This document shows positions 1 to 12,400 of a stretch of DNA of 64,000 bases, piece by piece. This stretch comes from Lytechinus variegatus (lineage: Eukaryota > Echinodermata > Echinoidea > Temnopleuroida > Toxopneustidae), in contig NC_054750.1 in NCBI RefSeq assembly GCF_018143015.1, positions 5,200,501-5,264,500 on the forward strand, given 5' to 3'. A program made the translations under genes and the position numbers. Within the stretch, counting starts at the first letter, position 1. The number at the start of each line of letters is the position of its first letter. Below the pieces are notes generated by a model. It was not told where the DNA came from. It made no database searches and saw only the letters and a program-made list of their open reading frames with translations.

Positions 1-412
1 ATAATACAAATAAGTACAAGATAAATTGATTCAATTTAAACATGACGTCGTATAATAAAATTATACGACGTTATGTCCGAAAAATGTCTCATACGAATTC
101 GCAATTTCATAATCAGTGATATTTCATCATTAAAGAGTGTGTGAAGTTATTACAATGTAGTATGTCCCTTATAGGCCCTGAATGTAGGCATGCACACTGA
201 ATGCGCCATAAAGGGATCCTTGATTATGAAAATGATATCTTGATTTATTAAAATTCGAATGAAATTTCATCTAATTGCAAATGTTCTCATTATTTTTGTG
301 AAAGTTTTGATCTCATGCGTATGAAAGCAAGCCCATATTAATTAAGGACCATAAATAAAATGAATAGAAGAAGATTCGTACAACAAACTTATAATATAAA
401 AAAAAAACTTTA

Positions 413-872
413 ATGGACAAGTCCATCCCAACATAAAAAAAAATTGAATTTAAAGGGAGAATCCAATAAGCATAATTAACACTAAATATTTCATCAAAAT
501 CGGATGTAAAATAAGAAAGTTATGAAATTTATCCTGGTCGATATATACAAATGGGGACTGAAAATGTTACTGATTCACTATTCTTTGTAAAATATGAAAT
601 AGGCCTATTCTTATCTGATCTCTAAAAATAGAAATATTGCATTTTCAAACTTCTTTTAAAAAAGCAATGAATAGGGACATCATCGAATCTCTTAATTGCA
701 TGTCACTGATTATGTGCATATAACCATTTTGTAAAAAAATAAATAAACTTTCAAATGCCGCAATTTTTTTATTTTACATCAAATTTTGATGAAACTTTAT
801 TTTTTTTGTCATTCTTTTCTGATTTTTCTTTATTGATTTAATTCAACATTTTGAGGGTTGGACTCGAGCTCT
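413..872. mobile_element. MITE-like element with GTCCAWCCC terminal repeats
   Basis: The left end carries CAAGTCCATCCCAACA and the right end the inverted counterpart (TTGAGGGTTGGACTCGAG). The interior is AT-rich and non-coding. A related element with the same kind of ends (GTCAAATCCAGCC and GGGTTGACTTGACC) lies at 44630-45083. The ends are diverged, so borders are approximate. Confidence 0.5.
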
Positions 873-899
873 TTTAATCTGTCCATGTTGGATAAGGAT

Positions 900-1452
900 C
901 CCGGGGGGGCACTTCCATTCACGAGTGGATACCATGCGCGACCATGGGGTCGCGAAAAGCACCCTAAACACGTAATTTCCATATTCTGAAAGTGCACCCC
1001 TTAACAAGTATTGGCGTGTGAAACCCTACCCTTAACGAGTATTGGAAACAAAACGATACTCTTGGCAAATCTTCCCTGAAATGAACCCCTAAACAAGTAC
1101 AGGAATGTTTTATTGTTACAGGTCCTTCGGTCGTCGGCTTTATCTTATTTGGTTTAGTACGACCCCACCTTCTACACCTCGCGCAAATCGGACTCTAAAC
1201 ACGAAGTGTTGAGGCAAAAAGGACATCCTTTATAAAACATTTTAATTTTGTTTTATCATCCCCGCAAATTTGACCCTAAACACGTAATTTTCCTAGCGAA
1301 ATAGATACCCTTTTTTCAGTATTTTTGTGTTTTTGACACCCTTATCACGTTACGTACGTAACGTGCCCTATCTTGAAAAAGACATCCTTTTTACGTGTTT
1401 TTTTGGTCGCGCATGGTATCCACTCGTCAATGTAAGTGCCCCCCCCCCCGGG
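900..1452. mobile_element. TIR element with CCCGGGGGGG ends (MITE)
   Basis: About 50-bp terminal inverted repeats. The left end reads CCCGGGGGGGCACTTCCATT and continues through GAGTGGATACCATGCGCGACC; the right end is its reverse complement with a longer C run. The interior has repeated ACCCTAAACACG-like phrases and no transposase frame, so this is a non-autonomous DNA transposon of about 550 bp. Confidence 0.8.
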
Positions 1453-2559
1453 AAAGGATATAAGATAATATTTTATCAAACTCTCACGACCCCGATTGGA
1501 GTAAGAACATATTTACAATAATGAATATGTGTATAAAATGGAACATTACACATGTTACACTGATTCATACAATATTATTGTTAGCATTGTAAAAAGTACA
1601 TTTTGCAAAAGGCTAATACAACAACAACAACAAAATCCGCTATACTTTAATGTTCTGTTGAGCATGATTGCATTGTAAAACACATTGGTTATTAATGATT
1701 AACCAAACTACCACCCTCTAGTAGTTACATTCCCTCTGGTAACTGTAGAATTATCAAAAAGCCTTTCCTTAAAATGATTTAGAGCAGTAGGTCTATTCTA
1801 ATGATTTTACAAGTTGTTTTCAAATGACACCTTTTATCTACACTAAACAATCTACCCATGCATTTGGTAAACACAAGGTCTTATAAAATATTATTTGGGT
1901 ATGTACACCTGTCTTTCTTTACTAAAGAAAGAACACGCAAATAAATAATGGAACTCATCTCCATCTTCCTTCAGCGAGCATAAATCACCATTCACTGGAA
2001 GAAATATATTGGCAAATTTGAAGTTGTGAAGTATTCATCTCATTAAGGTATCACTCAAATCATACAACTTGCCTTTTTTATTTTCTCATTAAAACGTGTT
2101 TTTTCTAGCAATACAATGACTAAATCCTGTTTTTCTTTAGTCAGTCGCTCAGAAAACCCGAATCATGTCACATACATCCCATAATCCATATCCTCCCCCC
2201 CCCCCAAAAAAAAAACTTCACAAACAACTCGCCCTCTACGTTTACAAATTGCTCACTAAAGACTGGTAAAACTCACGTTTTATATCTCCCCTGTCTACTA
2301 TACTAGAGAAGGTTGATAACAGCATGCAAGATTTGGTAATATCCATTAAAATTTCTCAGTAAGCGTTGCGTAGCCAGGTAGCACAACAACACGGCAGCTG
2401 ACGACAGATTTTTGGTAGATAATAGGTAATATTTTGCTTGATTTTAAGAAATGAAAAATGAATTCCATACTATCATCAATCACATCATATATTTCTAGTC
2501 ATTTAAGGTGTTTATTGGATGTTACGTGCATTGTTATTCCAAATATGTTCGTGAGATTT

Positions 2560-2800
2560 TCTCTATCGACCAGCCACCAGCACAGCCACAGGCACTGGCA
2601 CTGGCTGCCAGCCAGCCCAGGGGCAGGGACCTGACCAGGGTCGACCACGTAACACCCGGGCTCCGCGACTGAGTGTCGGGCCGCTGAGCTGACCTCGTCC
2701 TCCGGTGTCCGAGGCCGAGGTGGGCAGTGGACCACTGTCACTGCACACTCACAGGCCTGCGCCCTGTGGCTGTAGATGCAGGCTTCTTGCCTGTGCAGTG
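2560..2800. promoter_or_regulatory. Isolated GC- and CpG-rich island
   Basis: About 240 bp are visibly much richer in G+C than the AT-rich surroundings and contain many CpGs around 2640-2720. The left part is a low-complexity CAGCCACAGGCACTGG-type string. It lies about 650 bp upstream of the first coding exon of the C1orf87-like gene, so a promoter or non-coding first exon is possible. No TATA box or clear splice donor ties it to the gene. Overlapping reading frames on the minus strand look incidental. Confidence 0.3.
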
Positions 2801-3453
2801 GAGAGTAAAAAATAATTCACAAATACTTATAAATAAATTAGAACCATAATTTCTTCCATGATTGATTGCATGTATGAACTATGATGTAAAGTAATAAATA
2901 CTAAAAAAAAGTTTTTGTTTTTTTACGTTTTATTTTTGTAGGCCTAGGCACTCCTAGTACCAATGAGGTCCAAACATTTAGGCCCTATCAATGTTTAAAA
3001 GAAAAACCTGGGGCTGGCCTGGGCCTTAATTCCAATATGGGTGATGTCGATGATCAAGTCATGAGACATGACTGAGGTTTGGTCCTTTGGACTTGGAGAT
3101 CCAGTTCACTTTCACACCTTGGCACGCAGTAGGCAGATTTCAGTTTAACTTCAAAATAAAAGTTTATTTTCCGCATGTAATTTTGACAAAATCATTATCG
3201 AAATCCATCAATTATCATGTCAGACTATCTTCTCAAATTCTAGACCAAGTTATTTTTTTGAAAAATTGCCGTAACAAAATTTTGATAGTTATGTTATGCT
3301 CCCATTTTGGCTCTTGCCATGGTAAACAATTGCTTGATTGGGCATCATTGCTGATCACCAGCTAGACATGTTCCCTGTCTAAAAACTCTTACATCGCTGG
3401 TTTTGAACTTGGCATCTCTGTATTTATCTCTTTTATTTTTAGAGTATAAAAGG

Positions 3454-3477
3454 ATGGACCAGGAGTGGCCAACATGA
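3454..3477 (+). other. Seven-codon upstream ORF overlapping the main start codon
   Basis: ATG at 3454 opens MDQEWPT and stops at the TGA at 3475-3477. That stop overlaps the presumed main initiator ATG at 3474-3476 (the ATGA arrangement). Both ATGs lie in the same exon, which follows the acceptor at 3441-3442. The main ATG has A at -3. Whether ribosomes use the upstream ORF is unknown. Confidence 0.45.
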
Positions 3478-6400
3478 GTAGACGAGCTAATGCAGCGTCA
3501 ACGGCAAGGAATGCTCCGTTCGGGACGGACATTCAACCGTCGGTCAAGACCAAGATCATCGGCGGAAAAACGGTTGAAGTAGCTGAAAGGACCCCTCCTG
3601 CAAGGTAAGCATTTTTTTAGAAAGCAGTGAAAGCACGCATGTGTTATGGGACAGTGATCTTATATTGTGGGAATTTTGTGTCCAAGATGACAAGGGAAGT
3701 TCATCCTGAAAAAAAAAAATTATAGTTAAAATAACAGAAAAAAATCAATAATATCGCCAAAGTTTTGAGAAAAATCCATGAAAGAATTAAAAAATTATGA
3801 GAATTTTAATTATTTTATATGTAACGTCATATGCAAGCAGCTTTTCTACATATTGTATAGTAAAAAAACCCAAAGAAAATGCCATTTTCTCAAAAAATGA
3901 AAATGGTATTTAGTGTACCTTTGTATATCAATAGGCAAATCATTTTACACCTGTCCCTAAAAATAAAACAATAAATCATCACAAACCGTTAAAAAATTTA
4001 AATTTAAGCACTTTATATTACATACAGCTGATCGTTTATGACATCACAAATCAAAAACTTAAAATTCTAATAACTTTTTTAATCTTTGATGGATTTTTGT
4101 TATTATTATTTCTGCTATTTTTGCACCAAACTTTATTTCAGGGTTAACTTTTCCTTGAATGCAATTTATCAAGAGTTTGAAATCATTTTGCAGTGCTTTT
4201 AAGGCACTGACTATTTCTTCGATATTAATTACCCAAGAGTTTGAAATCATTTTGCAGTGCTTTTAAGGCACTGACTATTTCTTTGATATTACCCAAGCTC
4301 CCAATACACAAGCACTCCAATGAATGAATGTTCCTTTCAGGTACCCATAAACTACATCTGGTTCCAGTCTAGCACATTTGAATTTTTTTGAATTTCTACA
4401 GTCCTCGATTTAAAAGTGGGAATGAAATCCACTGGAGCACAACTTGAAAATGTGGATGGAGTTCATAATTTTGAGATCGGTATAATAGTTTATGACTAAT
4501 TATATTTTATCAGATCTACAATCAGCCAAGGAAGATAACCTAGTAACATTCCTTTTCAGGACTATATGTTGGAAATTTACCTTATCAACCTTATCAATCA
4601 ATCTATCAACCATGAAAAATATTAAAAATCATCTTAAAATTCTTGATATGTCTTATGGCATCTTTTTGTTTATTGGATGTGTTATCTAGTAAATTAGATA
4701 AGAATTCACTTCGCACAAACTTTTCTTCTTGAACATTCATTAGATTTTTATTGTCACTTTTCTCTTTAAATTTACTGAAGATCAGCTATATTCCTAACAA
4801 TAATGCAAAGATCACATGATTTATGAAAATGGAACTTGGTATTCATTTATCAGGAATACGACTTTCTTCACAAAAGTACATGTACAAATGCCTTAGTCTT
4901 TAACAAATGTTTTACTCTAGAAATTTTCGTTGAAAAATGTAAATTTTACATGCACATGATTTTTGAAACTTTTTGATCGATTTGGAGGAGTATCAATGTG
5001 TCAGGCAATATGTTCATTATTAATTATATTTTCATCATCATATTTCTGTGAACTTTGACCCCTTGATAGTCGGACATCTTCAGACTCTCTTCAATCGGGC
5101 CCTCATGGCACCCCTCCCATGCAGTATCAACCTCCTGTCAATGAGAGCAACCACAGTAGCTTCAACAACACCCCAGATGATGTAAGTAAAGACCCTAACC
5201 CTAAAATTGTTTCATTCACTTTTCATTTGAATCATTGTACACACTTTTCTTCCCTAAGAGATCAGAAAGGAAAAGAATCCAAACAAAGCTTGGTTTATTT
5301 TTTTTATATGAATATGCTGGAAAAAAGTCTTTACCCTAGAATGGTAAACATTGGGGAATAGGATTAATTTGAAAATGACTTTGAAAAAATTTTACTCACC
5401 AAAGTGCACCATAGTGATACGCAACCAAAATTGCAGTAATTCTGGTATGACTAATCAATCTGTGGGGATCACAGAAATATGTTTAACATTCAATAACACA
5501 AGTATACTGTACACTCTATAAATAGAAAAAATATATGCAAAATGGCTCCGGAAGAAAATGTGTAATTGCTTAGAAATGAGCAAATTAAATGCAGAAATCC
5601 ATCAAATGTCAGGTATTTTTCCAACCATTATTAATAAACTGTCCCAAATATGCTGATTGTGAGTGTTTTTCAGTTTTCAGCTAAGATTTCATGATTTCAC
5701 AAAGATAACTTTGCATTAATGTACCAAATCTGAATTTATGATAATATTGTGACAAATAACCTTGATTTTAAAGACTTTCTCATGAAATAGTTGTGAAATT
5801 GAAACTACATTCTTTTAAATCTAAACCTACTAGGACTATACCATAAGACATACAAACAGCTCCAAAATTTTCCATTCTGATGCTATTTTGATTACGCAAA
5901 TAAGATAGTCAAGACATAAAAATCGGCTACTATAATTTCATTGATGATATCAGGGCTCGAATTAATCCAAGGCCATCCAAGGCCATGGCCTTAGATGCCC
6001 TCAGAAATGGCCTTGATGCCCTTTCAAATATTTGTAGACTTAAGGCCAAAATAACTGCCCTTTTTTGCTGTGGCCTTGGTGCCCTGCGGTAATCCAGTGC
6101 ATGTGCCCCATTGAAAAGTGCATTTATTATTGATGCCCTTTTTTGGTGGCCTTGGATGTCCCATAAAGTGAAAACTGCCTGCCCTTTCCCTTAAGTGCCC
6201 TTTTAAAAAATGGCCTTGCCCCTTTAAATTCTTAATTCGAGCCCTGTGATATACATTTGATTACAGTTGCCTGGTAGCTACCGTAAGATCTACTCCCAGA
6301 CAGCGCCGAGAGACTCTAGCAACTCACACATACATGGAAAAGGCAATCACTATGACGGAAGGCCCGGTGCTTTAAGGTTAGTAGTTTTCTATTGGTGTAC

Positions 6401-9400
6401 AGGATTATTTTATAAAATGGGGCAGAATGATGAAATAGAATGGAAAAATTTATACAATATAAAAAGAATTGGAAAAATAAATATAAGAAATGGGAAGGAC
6501 TTGATGAAAAGCAAAACATGGAAAATACCACAAATCTGATTATAGAAGTTTGAAGCAGTGGATTACTTGAGTATTGGTTAGTTCTGGGTTATGTGGATGA
6601 AATATTTCCATGCAAGTCAAGTTTAGGTCCTAAGATTAATCAGAAGTCTTTGAATTAATTGCAAATTTCTAAGTGACTGTTGGTCTGCTTCGTGCACCAA
6701 CAAGTATAAATCGCTTTGCTATGGTTAAAATGCACCTGTCACTTGTGAGTTTGCAACTGATTGCAAAATAGTTTCTTGCAACACCCCTGTGTACATTGAG
6801 ATGAATTGAATTAATCTATTACAGAATTAGACATGTTGGTCATGATTCTTTTTTTAAATACGTTTATATCTACCTAAGATGACTATAGATATATAGACTA
6901 TATAGATATAGACTAGAATCTTGCTATTTCTGGAAAAACCTGTTTTGTGGAATAGAATCTCAAGGAAGACATCAATTATGACTTTCATTCCTGTGCTTGC
7001 CTGTTTTGTTTGTTTGTCGTTGGATAGAGCCCTTCCTCCAATCCACGCCTCTGACCACAGCCACGATCACGGTGATGATGACGATGTCTGGTCGGACGAC
7101 ACGCCCCAGGAAGACCCTCCTAACATCAAGGACATCCTTCACAAGCCATTCCCGGTTCACATGGGTTCCTCGTCTGTCCTTTCCCCAATCAGCAACAAAC
7201 GCTCTCTGACGGACCAGGTCTCGGAGCACCTGGTGGGCTACGACCCTCTGCATTTCAAGGAAATGTACACGGACCTCGCGGAGTTCGATCACGGACTGCA
7301 CGGCTACGTCAACCAACCCCAGATGAACATGATCGCCCACAAACACAAGTTGCCCATTCCGATTGAAACCTTGAGGTTGCTCTTCTCAAACTTTGCCAAG
7401 GGGTCCAACCCTGATCACGTGAACTATGAGAAGCTGATTCAGTTTCTAGCGAGGGCACAGCTAGGATCAGCCAAGGCAGAGACATTACTGGAAGATGATG
7501 TGAATAAGTAAGCCCACTTTTTATACCCCTGCCAAACAAAGTTTGAAGGGGATATGCAGGAATCAGCATTCTGCAAATTTGCAGGTCGAACTTCTTCCTC
7601 AGTTTTTAACCAATTTGCATGTATGTGTCCAAAATTGGGTATAAATCATGTGGTTTGAACCACTTCCTCAATTTTTACCAAATTGTCATGAAGTTTTGCA
7701 CACAAATTGGTCTTGAGGAAAAGATGGGCAGTCTTGAGGAAAAGATGGGCAAGATGTTTTTTCCTTGTGTTGCCATAGTAATAGTATATTATGGTGAAAA
7801 CTTCTTTAAAATTTGAGCATGTTTACAATAATTGAAACATGATCATAAATAAATTGATAATTACAACCCCAAATGTTGGATGATATTTGAAAAAGTATCA
7901 TTGATTCATAAAAGACCAATTTGATTAATAAAAAACAGTATAATGTAGAGGGTTAAATATATAATTCCACTATATGTACTATCATGATATAAAAAAATTG
8001 AATTTCAGCTGATTAAACATCTTTTTGTCAAGCACGTATTTCTGCATTTATTAATAAATCAAAATTGCAAATTTATAACAATGATAAAATCAAACATACA
8101 TAATGATCAAGTTACAAAGGTGACAATTAAGTAGATATAGACATAATTCATGTAAAAAATAACAAATAATTTAAATTCAGAGGCCAGCTGATGATGAAAG
8201 CTTGAAATAATAGCAGCCAGAAGTCTTGTACATTTTAATCATTTATCATTTTGAATAATAAAATTATTTTAAATAATCATTTTAATAATTTAAAATTATC
8301 ATTCTAAATAATACAGGTTTGTGCATGAAACAAATGGAGATGATAAAACAGATCTTGAGTTAGGAAGACTCAATGCTCAAATCAAGAGATATGAAGACCA
8401 GGAAGAGAAGGAGAGGAAAGAAGAAGAAAGGAAACTTAATGAGATGAGGGAGAAGAAAAAACGAAAGTAAGTATTTGTTAGTAGAAATATCTTAATGTAC
8501 AGATTCATATTTTTCACCTAATCATAATATTCTTGAGAGCTATTGTATTCATGATTGCTGTTTTCCACCAACGAAGGGACAGCTATTCACAAGTAATTCC
8601 GCAATGATGACATAAAATCACAAAAATAAAACAGATGAAAATTTGCAGCATAGAAAATATTGTAAGCCTTCATTTGTTTGTGCATTGTATGTGAATTCTT
8701 AAAATCAATTATCATATTTCTGACTCTTAATTATTTGCATCATTGGAACTTGTCTACCTCTTTAAATGTTAATTCATTATCTGTATCCACTTTTTAAAGA
8801 CTTTGTCACTTCTGAAGAGTCATTGAATGAAATAATACTCCTGGAATACTCAACATTATCAAACCGTTTCATTATTTTTATGTATGTAAAACTTATTTTT
8901 ATTTCCTTACTTATATAATATATAACTTTTCTTATTGTTTATTTGAATTTATCAGTAAATATGCATATTTTTATTTGACTCACAATCCATCAAAGATTCC
9001 TACATGTATCACAGTGGAACGTGATGTAATTACTCCTGTATACATGTATGTAGTATATGTACATTTCATTGGCGGTCATCTGAAACGTATCACATACAAC
9101 GGTTCAAAACCCATTTCAGACAAAATCGATGTCAAAGTTTACTATAATTTTCACACTTAGTTCCCCAGCCTTATAACATGTTCATTGCTAGAAAAATACA
9201 TAGTTGCAAAGACCGAGACAATTGCTTGACATTGGTAACTTTATTTTTACACAAAACCAAGGATCAAATAAATATTGCAAAAGAGCTCCATGCTTGTAAT
9301 TTTGGTTTGAGCGGTTTAGATTTTCCCTGTACAAAAACACCATAGGGGATACAACAAAGTCAATTCAGTGCTGATTCAACGGTGTGGCTGACCGCGCATT

Positions 9401-12400
9401 TGCATATCAAGTGCATGCAGCTGTTGTTTGCTCTGCTATCTAGCACTACAGTACATGTTTCTAATCGGATTTGCACATTTTATCATCAGTTCAAATGGCA
9501 TCACCATGAAAATCCCCTCATAACTCAGAAACTATAATGAATTGCTGCTAACTAAATTTAGTTATGAATAGAATAGGACTTCTACTTTCATTTTCTACAA
9601 AAATCTCAAAATCATTTTTTTGACACCAAAATTGACTGATATGATGGTTTGGATGAACGCCGACGATATATCTCTCCTGGTGATTACTTTTATCAAGGGA
9701 GTTCTAATTTCTCCAAGTCATAATGTGATACTGTTTGATTGATCTGCATTCTTCCTTACAGAGAACAAGAAAAATGGAAACCTTCATTCGCTACAAGGTG
9801 AGTTCCTCACATAGATTGTTTTATATTTTCAGTAATCTTTCCAGTAGCCTTTACCTGAAGCGTTGTTAATTCTTATTCTATTTTGGAATTTAGAAATATG
9901 GAATTTAAAAATATGTTTTACTCTCTTTTCATTTTCTCTCTTTTTACTTATTTATATTTAATTATTCAAATCAATTTTTTGTATTTACATTGTACAATTT
10001 ATATGTTTATATTGGTGATTAGATAATAACAATGATAAAATATTGTTATTTGATATGTAGATTACTTTTATTTTAAGTTGTCAAGCATGTATTATGAGCA
10101 TAAGTGAGCAAAGATTTTGGGCATAAGTAGTACTTGATTTAAAAAAAAGATATGTTTAATACAACAAACTGAATCCTGCTTAATTTTGCTTTTTTCAGGG
10201 GAGCGTTTCATGAAGGGACTTTGTCCGATAAGTTCTGTTTTATCCGACAATTACCATAGTAACAGTACCTCTCAGCCAATCAGAATCAAGGAAAGATGTC
10301 AGATCTGACAACTTGTCGAACAAAAATGTTGATGAAACGCTCCCCTGGTTGTGAAAATAAAATGACAAAATTAGGAGATTCAGAAGAATGAGGAATTGTT
10401 GGACAGAGACATGATATGAAGATATCTCACTTTCTAAATATTTTGTTTATTATCAAGCTTATGGGATCATTTGAAATATTTTTTTAATTTCTCCAAACTT
10501 TGATAAAAGAATAATTTATATTATAATCAATAATATATTGTTTCAATCTAGAAAATACTGGGTGACTGTAATTTCTCAAATTTCTTTCTTTTAAAATGCA
10601 CCCTTTCAATTTATTACAGAAAACCTTTGAAAACTTTCACCGAGTTGGAAGATGCAATGTTGATCCGAATGCTGGAAGAACAGTTCACAGACGGCAAGAA
10701 GAAACAGACCATCGATACAGAAGGCATGAGGGAGATGTGTCTCAAGAAAGACCGACATAAACAAGGGACTTTCTCCAGAAGAGATGTAAGTAAAAATAAA
10801 AATGACTCCTGATTCTTATTGCAAACTTTAAATCTCAGTTCAATTAAAATATATTCCACTTTGCTTTAAAAACATGTGACAGGTAGTAACATAAGTATGA
10901 CAATAGTAACAAATTAACGCCTAAAAACTGTTTATTACAACATAAACAGCAATACAGAAAAGATGACATGGCAAAGCTTGTTGCAGCCAGAAAGGTACTT
11001 CTCATATGATAATAGACTAACCCAGAAACTTTCTGAAAGCACTACTATGCTTTATTATTGTTTCAAGATTTTAGAAAGTACAGGAAATTTTTATAATCAT
11101 GTTGATGTACATATTGAGTTTGAAAAATGAATCAAACTGCCTGGTATATATAGTATGATATCATTAGGGCCCTGTTGTACTAAGAGTTACAATTGATCCG
11201 ATCAATCGCAACTATGGACGGCCAGCGACGTCAACATCTATTATGCATGTGTGTTCAAAATATTTTCTAGCTGTGATGTATATTCATGCATTCATTGTTT
11301 TCTTGAAAATTCACTGCGCTTCTCTTTGCATAAAAAAGGATATTGTGCAAATTTTTCGTAGAAAAAATTATGACACTAATGGATTTCCATAGAGTTACGG
11401 TTGATTGGATCAATCGTAACTCTTTGTACAACAGGGCCCTGATTTACAGATGAATGCACAAGATCATTTATATTCCTTCATAATGTACAAAGAATTCAAT
11501 TGGAAACAGAATCAGCGCAATGTGACCGTGACATTCCACTAGATTATACATGGTGTACCTTAAAAGGATGGCCATGTAATGTTAGCAAGTATGTATGTAT
11601 GACTGTTACTCTTTAAAGTAGGTTAATGTCAAAAATTGTATGTGCACATGAGCGTCTAATTATGAAGTTTCATATGAAATACAAACTAATATCAAACAAT
11701 GGTAAATTTTTCAATTGAAATTTCCAGTAGTTTAATAGTAAAACTCATCTGTGATGAGTTTATGAGCAATGTACCATTTTGAATTGCTTTGTTTCAGCTG
11801 GATGATCTGTTTCTTTTCTATCGGATACCAGTCCAAGGTTCTCTCCTAAACAAGATGATACAGAGAATAGATACAGGAGACGGCCAACTGAGGTGAGAAT
11901 GAGGTTTTCATACCGCAGGGGAGCATTTCATTAACATTTTCATCTGACAAGTTGTCAGATCTGACAACATTCCCTGATTTTGATTGGCTGTGAAATGCTG
12001 TTACTATGGTAACTGTTGGATAAAGCGTGACTTGTCAGAAAAAAACTTTTGAAAAGTCCTTTCATGAAATGCTCGCCAGGTGTAAGAAGATAATTATCAA
12101 GATTAATGAAAATATGATTGTTTTCTTTTTTACCTCAAACATACAAATGAAAGTTTAGATAACTTTATATTACCCAAATATTCATATTTGAATGTTAAGA
12201 TATATGAATTATTGCTCACATGATCGAAGAGGGGTTTTATATTGCCCACAAATTAAGCATTCTCTGGGAAATTACACAATACATTCATGATATAGATCTT
12301 TAAGTTTGTATTTATTGAGATTTCATTAAAAAGCACAATTTTTATTTTTAAATAGATTGATTTTTGTAAAATAAGTGTTATTTTTAACAAATGTCTCATG

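Larger units (their letters stand above)
1..3442. other. Left flank of the C1orf87-like gene, no coding gene seen
   Basis: No exon with a recognisable product was found. The interval holds a small perfect hairpin at about 43-74 (TACGACGT-type arms), two TIR elements (about 413-872 and 900-1452), a CAA-rich stretch near 1620 and a GC-rich island at 2560-2800. The splice acceptor at 3441-3442 implies at least one untranslated exon of the downstream gene somewhere here or further left; it could not be placed. Confidence 0.6.

Noticed and set aside
2499-2748. Overlapping minus-strand frames with Pro/Ala/Gly-rich peptides
   Set aside because: High GC suppresses stops; no family resemblance and no exon borders.
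3444-3452. TATAAAAGG as a TATA box for the C1orf87-like gene
   Set aside because: It is only 22-30 bp before the start codon and directly follows a splice acceptor, so it is more likely exonic sequence.
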